9,417 nt of DNA from CAVDWX01 sp963612735 (GCA_963612735.1 CAVDWX010000064.1:1-9417); one strand, 5' to 3'; positions 1 to 6,898 are shown, counted from the stretch's first letter. Numbers and translations: made by a program. The notes: a model not told the origin generated them from the letters alone.

Positions 1-2
1 CA

Positions 3-773
3 TCATATACTACGTGCGTTAATAATTATCAAAAAAATACTTTTGACAACATTTCAAATATTAAATATACAATCTATGCAGATTTAAATTTTTCAAGTGA
101 AAGTTACAATTTATCTACCATACAAGCAAGTGTAAATTCGATTGATATAAAATTGGATTATTACTATTTAAATAATGATAATGAATACAAAAATATGCGT
201 ATTATAAGCAACAAAAATGGCACAAGCATCGTAGCGACATTAAAAAATGATAAAATAGATGACTCATATAGTGCTTTTATACCTGATTATTCGATTATTA
301 ATTTCAAATTTGAAATTTATTCCGATTTATCCGAAGTATCCAATATAAAACAATATTTCAAAAATGATAACGATAAAATAATTGATGATGAGTTTAAAAA
401 TGTTTCACAAATTATCACCTCAGAAACCATTTATATCGACAAGATTTTGCGAAGGTATAAATTAATCCAGCTTCATTATCCATCCCTAACAACACATATG
501 GTAGATGATTATATATATACTTTTGATGATAATTTTAATCTTAAAAGTTATAAAGAATATAGAAGGATGAATACAGACTTTATTGAAAACGAATACACAG
601 AAAGCTGGAATTCATATTACATCACTAAAATCGAAAAATATAATTTTGATATTCTTGATACTACTTTGCCAATCGCTAAATATATTTCTAATGATGAAAT
701 GATTGATACTTATTCTACTACGTATTTTGTTGTTAGCTACGATTTTATAAAAGAGGATTTAATATTTGAATAA
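3..773 (+). CDS. Hypothetical protein, 5'-truncated by window edge
   Basis: The frame is open from base 3 to a TAA at 771-773, giving 256 visible residues. The TTG at 153 and the ATG at 195 are therefore internal codons, and the real start lies left of the window. I do not recognise the protein. It is rich in Asp, Asn, Tyr, Ile and Ser, has no obvious transmembrane segment in the visible part, and reads as alternating hydrophobic and polar stretches, which suggests a beta-rich and perhaps secreted or surface domain. Two stretches resemble each other: NIKYTIYADL near visible residue 19 and NFKFEIYSDL near residue 100. They may be two copies of a degenerate domain repeat. Its 3' end is followed after about 55 bases by a strong hairpin terminator. 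It is convergent with the ABC operon and gives no functional link to it. Confidence 0.75.
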   Translation, partial: SYTTCVNNYQKNTFDNISNIKYTIYADLNFSSESYNLSTIQASVNSIDIKLDYYYLNNDNEYKNMRIISNKNGTSIVATLKNDKIDDSYSAFIPDYSIINFKFEIYSDLSEVSNIKQYFKNDNDKIIDDEFKNVSQIITSETIYIDKILRRYKLIQLHYPSLTTHMVDDYIYTFDDNFNLKSYKEYRRMNTDFIENEYTESWNSYYITKIEKYNFDILDTTLPIAKYISNDEMIDTYSTTYFVVSYDFIKEDLIFE

Positions 774-827
774 ACATCATCTAAAACAAACTGTTTAAAT
801 ACCTTATTAAATATTTATTATGATATT

Positions 828-858
828 AAAAGAGCCACTCTCAATAGCGGCTCTTTTT
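828..858. terminator. Bidirectional intrinsic terminator between convergent genes
   Basis: AAAAGAGCC (828-836) pairs perfectly with GGCTCTTTT (849-857) around a 12-base loop. On the plus strand the stem runs into five Ts. On the minus strand the complementary A-tract also gives a TTTT run. It lies 54 bases after the stop of the left gene and 18 bases beyond the stop of the permease gene, so it can end transcription from both sides. Confidence 0.85.
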
Positions 859-876
859 GAAAGGAGAAGATTTAAA

Positions 877-2538
877 TTATAGAGGTAAATCCTTCTTTTT
901 AAAGATATATGAACCAGTGATAAATCCTACCGCACCAATACCCATTAAGATGGCTAATTTCCATAAAAAGGTAGTTGTTCCATCAATAATTGATATGACA
1001 TCAAAAAACGAGATAATAGAGACATAATTGAAAGTATTTAAAGCACTTAATCTAACAATACTTGGAATAACTGGCGAACCAAATAATCCTAACATCGTAC
1101 AAACTAAGAAAAACATCGATAAACCACCACCGATAGCCATGCTTCTCTTACTTCTATCAAAAACACAAGAAGTGAAGAAGTTAATTCCCGCCATCGCAAA
1201 TAGGACTAAGAAAGCGCCTAAATTCATCAATAATAATTTGCCGTATGTTAAGGAAGTTGTTGGAATATTGACGCAAGCAAAGCAGATGACACTAGTAATT
1301 GAAGTGCATAAAAACATAGCAAATAATGAAACAATTAAGAATAAGCCTTGAGTAAAAGTGACATCTTTACGTTTCGTGGATGTGGATAAAACATAAGCCA
1401 TAGAGCCAGTATCCACTTGCGTCGCAATAAGGTTATTTGAAGCCATGATCATATAAATGATAGGAAGGAGCAATCCCGCCATCTTAAAGAAGATAGAGCC
1501 AACAATTAATGAATATAAATCAGTTTGACCAATTTCATATAAAGCATCGCTCACTTCACTAGGAAGTTTATCAATAAAAGATGCTGAAATATCTTGAATA
1601 GTCTCCTCTTTAATTTTATTTTTAGCTAATAAATATTCTTCATCGCTACTATAATCACTTCTATTTAAAGAAGAATATTCTAATTCTAAACGAGCTTCTA
1701 ATGTGACAATTGAAGAAGAGCAAATATCTTTTACTTTTTTATAAGTATAACCATAAGATTCATATTTTTCTTTGCTAACTCCAAATGTTTCTAAAGCGAT
1801 AAGCATTTTATTAACATTATCTTCACTGACAAAATTTGCGGAGATGACAATGGGAAGAGAATAAGTAATCAAATCATGATGATAATCATTTCTTTCTTCG
1901 CTATTTAGATAAGCATTGATATTGTCACCGTCTTTGCCTAATACCCAAGAGGCTAAATCTAATTGACATTTGCTAAATAAGGATTTGACATCATATCCTT
2001 CACTAACTTTGCTCGAAGATCCTTCTTCATATGTTTCATAGGTTTCATTAGCGTTGCCATTTGGGTTAATAGCAAACATGCTTAATGAATATAATTGTTT
2101 ATAAAAATCGCTATCAGAATTATATGACTTATCAATATTAGTGGTATAAGTCACTAAATTAGCGCTATAAGTCGTAATCGCTTTAGTGTATACCGTCGCC
2201 ACATCTGTCGTACAAGTTTGGCTATAAGCAGTAACAGGATCTTTAGATTCTTGTAAACGAGTTAAGAAATTAGATTTAATTTCGCTAACAAACGATTCAT
2301 CAAAAATGCTCATCGCATCATCGATTAAGACATAGTCATTGTTGATTTGTTTTTTGACGGTTGTTTCGATTTGTTCTTGGACAATCGTATCTTCTACACC
2401 CGTCACCACTTCTCCGATTTGACCACTGCCGGAGATGAGCATAACGCAGGCTAACATGAAACAAACCGCGCCAGTAATGATTCCCCACATCACTCCGTTA
2501 GCCTTACAAGATTGTTTAAATAAAGCTTTGTTGAACAT
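877..2538 (-). CDS. ABC-2-type transporter permease with large extracytoplasmic domain
   Basis: This is a 553-aa integral membrane protein and the likely membrane partner of the two ATPases encoded just upstream. Hydrophobic segments are visible at about residues 17-38, 341-367, 397-423, 434-457, 466-488 and 526-546, so six helices are predicted. A polar region of about 300 residues lies between helices 1 and 2 and is predicted to sit outside the membrane. After helix 2 comes DTGSMAYVLSTSTKRKDVTF (376-395), a cytoplasmic stretch typical of Firmicutes ABC-2 permeases of the 'GSMAYLLSTP.SRKK' kind; it probably contacts the ATPases. The start is ATG at 2538 with AAAGGA (2549-2554, minus) 10 bases upstream. 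It begins 2 bases after the ATPase B stop, so the genes are co-transcribed. It probably exports a peptide, drug or lipid-like compound, but the substrate cannot be read from sequence. A half-transporter that must pair with another permease is possible, although six helices with two different ATPases favours dimerisation of this protein. Confidence 0.88.
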   Translation of the reverse strand: MFNKALFKQSCKANGVMWGIITGAVCFMLACVMLISGSGQIGEVVTGVEDTIVQEQIETTVKKQINNDYVLIDDAMSIFDESFVSEIKSNFLTRLQESKDPVTAYSQTCTTDVATVYTKAITTYSANLVTYTTNIDKSYNSDSDFYKQLYSLSMFAINPNGNANETYETYEEGSSSKVSEGYDVKSLFSKCQLDLASWVLGKDGDNINAYLNSEERNDYHHDLITYSLPIVISANFVSEDNVNKMLIALETFGVSKEKYESYGYTYKKVKDICSSSIVTLEARLELEYSSLNRSDYSSDEEYLLAKNKIKEETIQDISASFIDKLPSEVSDALYEIGQTDLYSLIVGSIFFKMAGLLLPIIYMIMASNNLIATQVDTGSMAYVLSTSTKRKDVTFTQGLFLIVSLFAMFLCTSITSVICFACVNIPTTSLTYGKLLLMNLGAFLVLFAMAGINFFTSCVFDRSKRSMAIGGGLSMFFLVCTMLGLFGSPVIPSIVRLSALNTFNYVSIISFFDVISIIDGTTTFLWKLAILMGIGAVGFITGSYIFKKKDLPL

Positions 2539-2540
2539 AA

Positions 2541-3443
2541 TTATTTATTCCTTTCATTCATAATTAATTTAAAGTGTTTTTCTAATGTATATTTTTCACT
2601 TTTAAAATAAAGTATTTGATAAGTATTTAAGACTTTAAAGAAGTTATCTAAATCTTCTTTTTTAATTTGTAATGTCAATTGATTGAATTCTTTTTGCTTT
2701 CGAATAATGACAAATTTTTCTTTTAAGAAGCGTTTGTACTCATCATTATTTTTAAATTCAACTTTGAAGTCGATGACATCTCTATTTCTAATCGCATTCA
2801 AATCCGCGATATCGATGATATGACCATTACTGATAAAAGCGACTTTATCACATGTCGATTCTAATTCTTCAAAGATGTGAGAAGACATTAATATCGTTTT
2901 CCCTTTTTTATGTTCTTCTTTAATAATGGCTAAGAAAGAATCTCTCATCAAAGGATCTAGACCTGTGGTTGGTTCATCTAAAATGATGATTTCGGCATCA
3001 TTCATCAAAGCGGCAACCAAAGCGGTTTTTTGTTTCATCCCTTTTGACATTCTTTTTAGATTCGCCGATGTATCAAGTTGTAACTTTTTAATTAATTCAT
3101 CTGCGTAAGAAAAATCATTCAGATGCAAAAATTCAGCTTGTGATTTTAAAAAGGCAGTACCAGTTTTTAAGTCAGGAAAGGCAATTTCTCCAGGAACATA
3201 ACCGATATGTTTAACGATTTCTGAAGAATGGGACAAGCTTTCTTTACCTAAAACATAAACATGACCTGCACTAGGTTTAATAAAGCCCATGATGGAGCGA
3301 ATAGTCGTTGTCTTTCCACTCCCGTTAGTGCCAACAAAGCCAACCATTTCCCCTTTATTAATCTCCATATTGATATCAAAGATACCCTTGTTATCGCCAT
3401 AGTCTTTACTCAAATGGTCAATTCTAATAACAGTTTCCATCAT
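2541..3443 (-). CDS. ABC transporter ATP-binding protein (ATPase B)
   Basis: A 300-aa cytoplasmic nucleotide-binding subunit expected to drive the adjacent permease. Walker A is GTNGSGKT (38-45). The signature is SKGMKQK (133-139), standing for LSGGQ. Walker B is IIILDEP (152-158) followed by the D-loop GLDP, and the switch His is in SSH (187-189). In the Q-loop region it reads GYVPGE (81-86), with no Gln where many ABC ATPases have one; the other ATPase shows the same. About 90 C-terminal residues beyond the H-loop form an accessory domain seen in many ABC-2 exporter ATPases. The gene overlaps the previous stop codon as ATGATG, where the TGA of ATPase A sits inside the two start codons. The ribosome binding site AAGGGGG (3448-3454, minus) is 4 bases from the first ATG and 7 from the second (3440). 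The better spacing favours the second, so the protein may really start METVIR. The overlap indicates translational coupling. Confidence 0.9.
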   Translation of the reverse strand: MMETVIRIDHLSKDYGDNKGIFDINMEINKGEMVGFVGTNGSGKTTTIRSIMGFIKPSAGHVYVLGKESLSHSSEIVKHIGYVPGEIAFPDLKTGTAFLKSQAEFLHLNDFSYADELIKKLQLDTSANLKRMSKGMKQKTALVAALMNDAEIIILDEPTTGLDPLMRDSFLAIIKEEHKKGKTILMSSHIFEELESTCDKVAFISNGHIIDIADLNAIRNRDVIDFKVEFKNNDEYKRFLKEKFVIIRKQKEFNQLTLQIKKEDLDNFFKVLNTYQILYFKSEKYTLEKHFKLIMNERNK

Positions 3444-4375
3444 TCTACCCCCTTAAAAGTCTTATCGCTCTTATAAAATTTCATGAAATAGTCTTCTAAT
3501 GTTTCATTTTTAGAAACAAAATCGACGATATGATAATGCGTTAATAAATTAATAAAATCTTGCGTATAATCTTCGTGAATAGACACTAATATCGAAATAT
3601 TATCTTCATCGATATCGATTATTTTTAAATAAGAGACATCCTTAAAATCGTTTAACGCTTTCATGTAATTCTCTTTATTAAATGTGATTTTATATAATTT
3701 ATCTTTCGCGTGTTTTAAATCATTAGAGATGAATTCAGAAACTAATTTTCCTTCTTTAATAATGCCAATCCTATCGCACGTTGCATCGACTTCAGAAAAA
3801 ATATGAGATGAGAGTAAGATCGTTTTTCCTCTTTCTTTTTCTTCTTTAATAAAGTTGATAAAGACATCTTGCATCTTTGGATCAAGCCCAGAAGTTGGCT
3901 CATCTAAGATTAAGATATCAGGGTCATTCATAAAGGCTGTGACAATCGCTAATTTACGTTTGACACCAAGTGACATTCTTTTGGTAATTTGTTTAAGATT
4001 AGCGTCGTCTAATTCAAATAAATTTAATAATTTGTCTAAGATATTATGTTCTTTAGCTCCTTTCATCGTTAAAAGCATATCGATGAGCTCATAGCCCGTT
4101 AATCCAACGGGAAAAGCAATTTCACCCGGAATATAACCAACATGTTTTAAAATTTGATCGTATTCATTAAAAGAATGTTTTCCTAAAATAAGCGTTTCAC
4201 CACTTTGTGGTTTAGAAAAGCCCATCAAATGACGAATAGTGGTTGATTTGCCCGCACCATTAGGACCTAAAAAGCCATAAACTTCACCCTTATCAACATG
4301 AAATGAGACATCAAAAACTCCACGTCCACTGCCATAATCTTTAGTTAAGTTTTTAACTTCAATAATGTGTTCCAT
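3440..4375 (-). CDS. ABC transporter ATP-binding protein (ATPase A), first gene of operon
   Basis: A 311-aa cytoplasmic ABC ATPase, homologous to but distinct from ATPase B. The two probably form a heterodimer under one permease, or serve as alternative motors. Walker A is GPNGAGKS (37-44), the signature region is MSLGVKRK (134-141), Walker B is LILDEP (155-160) with the D-loop GLDP, and the switch His follows SS (SSH, 189-191). The Q-loop region reads GYIPGE (80-85), again without the usual Gln. The C-terminal 100 residues are an accessory domain. ATG at 4375 is preceded by AGGAGG (4380-4385, minus) 4 bases away, a strong Shine-Dalgarno. It is the first gene of the operon and is divergent from the TetR-type gene. 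It ends in TGA overlapping the next start. That TGA works as a stop here, which argues against TGA being read as Trp. Confidence 0.9.
   Translation of the reverse strand: MEHIIEVKNLTKDYGSGRGVFDVSFHVDKGEVYGFLGPNGAGKSTTIRHLMGFSKPQSGETLILGKHSFNEYDQILKHVGYIPGEIAFPVGLTGYELIDMLLTMKGAKEHNILDKLLNLFELDDANLKQITKRMSLGVKRKLAIVTAFMNDPDILILDEPTSGLDPKMQDVFINFIKEEKERGKTILLSSHIFSEVDATCDRIGIIKEGKLVSEFISNDLKHAKDKLYKITFNKENYMKALNDFKDVSYLKIIDIDEDNISILVSIHEDYTQDFINLLTHYHIVDFVSKNETLEDYFMKFYKSDKTFKGVE
3448..3454 (-). promoter_or_regulatory. Ribosome binding site of ATPase B
   Basis: AAGGGGG is read on the minus strand inside the 3' end of the ATPase A gene. It is only 4 bases from the first ATG (3443) but 7 from the second in-frame ATG (3440). 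The spacing argues for initiation at 3440, or at both. Confidence 0.6.
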
Positions 4376-4396
4376 ATTTCCTCCTTTTCAAACTTT

Positions 4397-4402
4397 AGTA
4401 TG
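4397..4402 (-). promoter_or_regulatory. Possible -10 box for the ABC operon
   Basis: CATACT on the minus strand is one of several AT-rich candidates. It would put the transcription start about 15 bases before the ATPase A start. No good -35 is visible at 16-19 bp. Alternatives such as TATATT/TATTAT lie on the far side of the dyad at 4406-4433. The exact box is uncertain, but any choice places the dyad within the promoter. Confidence 0.3.
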
Positions 4403-4405
4403 ATT

Positions 4406-4433
4406 TCTTACTAGCGTTTTAATTCTAGTGAGA
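4406..4433. promoter_or_regulatory. Candidate TetR-type operator (28-bp dyad)
   Basis: TCTTACTAG (4406-4414) and CTAGTGAGA (4425-4433) are inverted copies with 8 of 9 positions complementary, separated by 10 bp. The dyad lies midway between the divergent TetR-type and ABC genes and abuts the TATAAT at 4434. A dimeric TetR-family protein bound here would block both directions. This fits the usual local autoregulation of such cassettes. Binding by the neighbouring regulator is an inference. Confidence 0.65.
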
Positions 4434-4439
4434 TATAAT
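4434..4439 (+). promoter_or_regulatory. Likely -10 box for the TetR-type gene
   Basis: A consensus TATAAT on the plus strand, about 85 bases before the regulator start codon, directly adjacent to the dyad at 4406-4433. The matching -35 position falls inside the dyad and is not consensus, so the promoter may be weak or easily occluded by the repressor. Confidence 0.5.
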
Positions 4440-4446
4440 ATAAATA

Positions 4447-4480
4447 GTTTAAAAGATGGTGTAAAAGACAAATTTTAAAC
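4447..4480. repeat. Inverted repeat in the regulator leader
   Basis: GTTTAAAA (4447-4454) and TTTTAAAC (4473-4480) are perfect inverted copies around an 18-base spacer. They lie in the predicted 5' leader of the TetR-type gene. The arms are AT-only apart from the end G-C pair, so an RNA hairpin would be weak. It could be a second binding site, or chance in AT-rich DNA. Confidence 0.35.
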
Positions 4481-4523
4481 AAAAGTAAGATATTGAACTT
4501 CGTAAGGAAAAAGGTAAGAAATT

Positions 4524-5090
4524 ATGAAAGAGTATCGCAATGCAATCCGCAGTAAAAAAAGTATTAAAAAAGCCTTCGCTGAAATCTTATATGAAAAACA
4601 AAATATTAATAAAGTGACAGTAAAAGAAATCATTGAACGCGCGGATATATCGAAATCCACCTTTTACGCTCATTTTGATAATATCGATGATTTAATAGAA
4701 GATTTTGAAAACGACGCTATTAGTCATACCGAAGAACAGATTGACTTATTTATGGCTAAGCCAAGCACTAATTTCTTTCCCTATATTAGTTCCACTGTCA
4801 ATTTTATTAAAGAAAACGAACAAACTTATCGCTTATTAATTTCAGGTGGAATTCCCTATCATTTTGTTAGAAAAATAAAAGCTTTATTAAATAAAAAACT
4901 CACCAACGATAAAGCCCTAGTGGAAGAAAGCCCTGATCCCACTATTCGACGCGCGGCATTAGATTTTGTCGTCTCAGGATTTATTGGAATGATTGAAGAT
5001 TATTTTAATGGATTATTAAAAATTAAATTAGATGATATTGCTAATATCTCCAATATATTGCTTCTACAATTAGTGAAAAACAATAAATAA
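4524..5090 (+). CDS. TetR/AcrR-family transcriptional regulator
   Basis: A 188-aa one-component regulator. The N-terminal helix-turn-helix covers about residues 12-60: VTVKEIIERADISKSTFYAH (31-50) is the classic TetR recognition helix pattern, followed by F(D)NIDDLI. The rest is all-helical and should form the ligand-binding and dimerisation domain; its shape (FIKENEQTYRLL, then a late ALDFVVSGFIGMIEDY) resembles the DhaS-like TetR C-terminal subgroup. ATG at 4524 has AAGGT (4511-4515) 8 bases upstream. It is divergent from the ABC operon with 148 bp between, and a dyad sits in that gap, so it most likely represses both itself and the exporter until an exported compound is sensed. An activator role cannot be excluded. 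No terminator is obvious right after it; the 58-bp repeat begins 15 bases past the stop. Confidence 0.88.
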   Translation: MKEYRNAIRSKKSIKKAFAEILYEKQNINKVTVKEIIERADISKSTFYAHFDNIDDLIEDFENDAISHTEEQIDLFMAKPSTNFFPYISSTVNFIKENEQTYRLLISGGIPYHFVRKIKALLNKKLTNDKALVEESPDPTIRRAALDFVVSGFIGMIEDYFNGLLKIKLDDIANISNILLLQLVKNNK

Positions 5091-5105
5091 TATCTTCCAA
5101 AAGCC

Positions 5106-5163
5106 ATTATTCTTCCATTTATCAATAATCTAATGGAAGAAAAAGTTAAAAAATGGAAGATTA
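5106..5163. repeat. 58-bp direct repeat, copy A
   Basis: This element recurs at 6927-6984 with 55 of 58 bases identical, in the same orientation, 1821 bases apart. It contains a perfect 10-bp inverted repeat, TTCTTCCATT (5110-5119) and AATGGAAGAA (5132-5141). A further TGGAAGA lies at 5154-5160. In this copy a TCTTCCA just outside (5093-5099) pairs with it around nearly the same centre. The two copies bracket the first AAA_14/DUF4143 gene with its control region. There is no U-tract suited to a terminator. Confidence 0.85.
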
Positions 5164-5242
5164 ATAAAAGATTGTTACATCAGTCTTAAACTTTTATCTT
5201 ATCTAATAAAAAGCTGTATTTTAAAATATCAATATGGTTCAC

Positions 5243-5275
5243 TCGAATAAAATCAAAGTCTTTGAAAATTATCGA
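5243..5275 (+). promoter_or_regulatory. Distal 33-bp dyad element upstream of first AAA ATPase gene
   Basis: A 33-bp imperfect palindrome with the core ATCAAAGTCTTTG and TCGA at both ends; 11 of 16 position pairs are symmetric around base 5259. It matches the proximal element (5315-5347) at 28 of 33 bases, 72 bp centre to centre. It lies upstream of the predicted -10 box. Confidence 0.75.
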
Positions 5276-5304
5276 TTTACTTTTATCTCTTTTTGTTAAT
5301 GTCA

Positions 5305-5310
5305 TATAAT
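5305..5310 (+). promoter_or_regulatory. Likely -10 box of first AAA ATPase gene
   Basis: Consensus TATAAT lies between the two dyad elements. The start of transcription would fall at about 5317, on the first bases of the proximal dyad. No consensus -35 is seen; the region around 5281-5288 is T-rich. Confidence 0.5.
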
Positions 5311-5314
5311 ATAG

Positions 5315-5347
5315 TCGATAAATATCAAAGTCTTTGTAATTTATCGA
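5315..5347 (+). promoter_or_regulatory. Proximal 33-bp dyad element at the presumed transcription start
   Basis: TCGATAAAT on the left and ATTTATCGA on the right flank CAAAG-T-CTTTG, so 14 of 16 position pairs are symmetric around base 5331. It begins 4 bases after the TATAAT and ends 14 bases before the ATG at 5362, right before the GAGGT ribosome binding site. It could be an operator, or fold as an RNA hairpin in the leader. The second copy upstream of the promoter favours DNA binding. Confidence 0.8.
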
Positions 5348-5361
5348 ATGAGGTAATTTAT

Positions 5362-6690
5362 ATGGAATTTAATAGAAATAAATATTTAACAGAATTGTTA
5401 AGTAAGAAAAATAACTCATTAATCAAAGTAATAACCGGAGTTAGAAGGTGCGGTAAATCATATTTGATGAATAATATTTTCTACAATAAATTATTATCTT
5501 TAGGCATTCCTAAAACATCGATTATCCGCTTTGCCTTTGATAATGATGAGGACATCGATTTACTAGAAAATTATTTTAGGGATGAACCAACTAAAATTTA
5601 TGATAAAAACGGTCAATACACAATTAATTCAAAAAAGTTCAGAGCGTACATGAGAGATATATTAAAAGAAGATACAAACCATTATCTACTTCTCGACGAA
5701 ATTCAAATTCTTGATTCTTTTGTGGGGACGCTAAACGGCTTTCTTACCCATTCAAATTATGATGTCTATGTCACGGGTAGTAATTCAGAGCTTCTTTCAT
5801 CAGAAATAGAAACAAAATTCAGAGGCAGAAAATCTTCTATTCATATGTTACCCTTATCATTTAGTGAATTTATGACTGGGTTTAATATAACTCCTTTAGA
5901 AGCTTGGAAGATGTATATAATAACGGGCGGAATTCCTTTACTGTATAAACAATCCATAAGTGATAGGCCATCATTTCTTTTAGAACTAGCTAATGAAGTA
6001 TATCTCAAAGATATCGTTGGAAGAAAAAGGGTTAAAGATGTAGATACTTTAAAAGAACTATATTCTGTTTTAGCCTCCACTATTGGTGCATTAACTAGTC
6101 CCGCTAAGTTAGAAAGAGCATTCAAATCAAAAAGAAATATTAAAATTACCGACGACACAATCAATAATTACATCAATCATTTTATCGATGCCTTTGTGGT
6201 CTCTAAAGCCACTAAATACAATATAAAAGGCAAATCCTATATCGATACTCCATATAAAATTTATTTTGAAGATATCGGAGTAAGAAATGCTATCTTAGAC
6301 TTTAGACAAATTGAAGAAACTCATCTATTAGAAAATATCATATACAATGAGTTGAGATATCGAAACTTCCTAGTTCATGTTGGTGAAGTAGACATCAACG
6401 TTGCTAGTGATAGGATAGATAAAACCGGAAAGAAAATCTATGTTAAGAAAAGTTTAGAAGTTGATTTTATTGCCACAAATGGTGATAAAAAGTACTACAT
6501 TCAATCATGTCTAAACATAAATGATACGGATGCTTTTAATAGAGAAAGAAAAAGTTTGAGTTATATCGATGACTCATTCAAAAAGATTATCATCACTAAA
6601 GATTCTCTCCCACCAAGACGAGATGAATCAGGCTTTGTCATTATCGATATATTCGATTTCTTATTAGATTCTAATTCGCTAGATTTTTAA
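5362..6690 (+). CDS. ATP-binding protein, AAA_14/DUF4143 family (first paralog)
   Basis: A 442-aa predicted cytoplasmic P-loop ATPase. From the chosen start: Walker A GVRRCGKS (26-33), Walker B YLLLDEIQ (108-115), a sensor-like VTGSNSELL (137-145), the conserved FRGR (153-156) and TGGIP (188-192). A DUF4143-like C-terminal half follows, with YFEDIGVRNA (301-310) and LENIIYNELRYRN (323-335). Near the end LEVDFI (365-370) plus YYIQ (378-381) resembles the core of the PD-(D/E)XK nuclease fold known in this family, but Gln stands where the motif's Lys would be. The biological role of these ATPases is poorly defined. I chose ATG 5362 rather than the upstream TTG at 5293 because GAGGT (5350-5354) is well spaced and because 5293 lies upstream of the TATAAT, and so outside the likely transcript. 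The extra 23 codons would also run through the dyad. The ends align with the second paralog (DFLLDSNSLDF here against DFLLDDTILNF). Confidence 0.85.
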   Translation: MEFNRNKYLTELLSKKNNSLIKVITGVRRCGKSYLMNNIFYNKLLSLGIPKTSIIRFAFDNDEDIDLLENYFRDEPTKIYDKNGQYTINSKKFRAYMRDILKEDTNHYLLLDEIQILDSFVGTLNGFLTHSNYDVYVTGSNSELLSSEIETKFRGRKSSIHMLPLSFSEFMTGFNITPLEAWKMYIITGGIPLLYKQSISDRPSFLLELANEVYLKDIVGRKRVKDVDTLKELYSVLASTIGALTSPAKLERAFKSKRNIKITDDTINNYINHFIDAFVVSKATKYNIKGKSYIDTPYKIYFEDIGVRNAILDFRQIEETHLLENIIYNELRYRNFLVHVGEVDINVASDRIDKTGKKIYVKKSLEVDFIATNGDKKYYIQSCLNINDTDAFNRERKSLSYIDDSFKKIIITKDSLPPRRDESGFVIIDIFDFLLDSNSLDF

Positions 6691-6898
6691 TAAAAATTAA
6701 AAAATTTTTAAACCTTAATGTCGTTAAAAAAGAAATAACTAGCGTTAACACAATCAATTTGTCCTTGCTTGATGAGCGGTTGATATAGGAACCATTTCCA
6801 CCATCTACTGCCTCATATTTTCTAACAAAGTTATTCACTCAGCCACTTACCGATATCTCTTCATTGAACATTTTAATTTCTAGTAATCTAAGTAAGTC
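6671..6898 (-). pseudogene. Possible decayed coding remnant
   Basis: On the minus strand one frame stays open except for a single TGA (6839-6841). It can be read from about 6898, through an ATG at 6871 (MFNEEISVSG, then the stop), and on to a TAG at 6671-6673. The 55-codon part after the stop includes VNNFVRKYEAVDGG and then a hydrophobic stretch KLIVLTLVISFL. Bases 6751-6870 are somewhat richer in G+C (46 of 120) than their surroundings. I cannot assign a family. It overlaps the 3' end of the first ATPase gene, has no clear ribosome binding site, and may simply be chance. Confidence 0.22.

Noticed and set aside
1028..1351. Plus-strand ORF of 107 codons
   Set aside because: It lies entirely antisense within the permease gene, whose membrane-protein composition and motifs are convincing.
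3261..4094. Short plus-strand ORFs opposite the two ABC ATPase genes
   Set aside because: They are antisense shadows of the Walker and signature regions; both ATPase ORFs explain the sequence fully.
4475..4660. Minus-strand 61-codon ORF over the start of the TetR-type gene
   Set aside because: It overlaps the helix-turn-helix coding region on the other strand and has no ribosome binding site.
5106..5163. The 58-bp repeat as a transcription terminator of the TetR-type gene
   Set aside because: The inverted arms are followed by an A-rich run rather than Ts on the plus strand, and no T-run follows on the minus strand.
5841..6164. Minus-strand ORF of 107 codons
   Set aside because: It lies antisense within the first AAA ATPase gene; no ribosome binding site or recognisable motif.
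6839..6841. TGA read as Trp (Mollicutes code)
   Set aside because: The long genes encode Trp with TGG, and the TGA at 3440-3442 is an overlapping stop/start junction, so TGA acts as a stop here.
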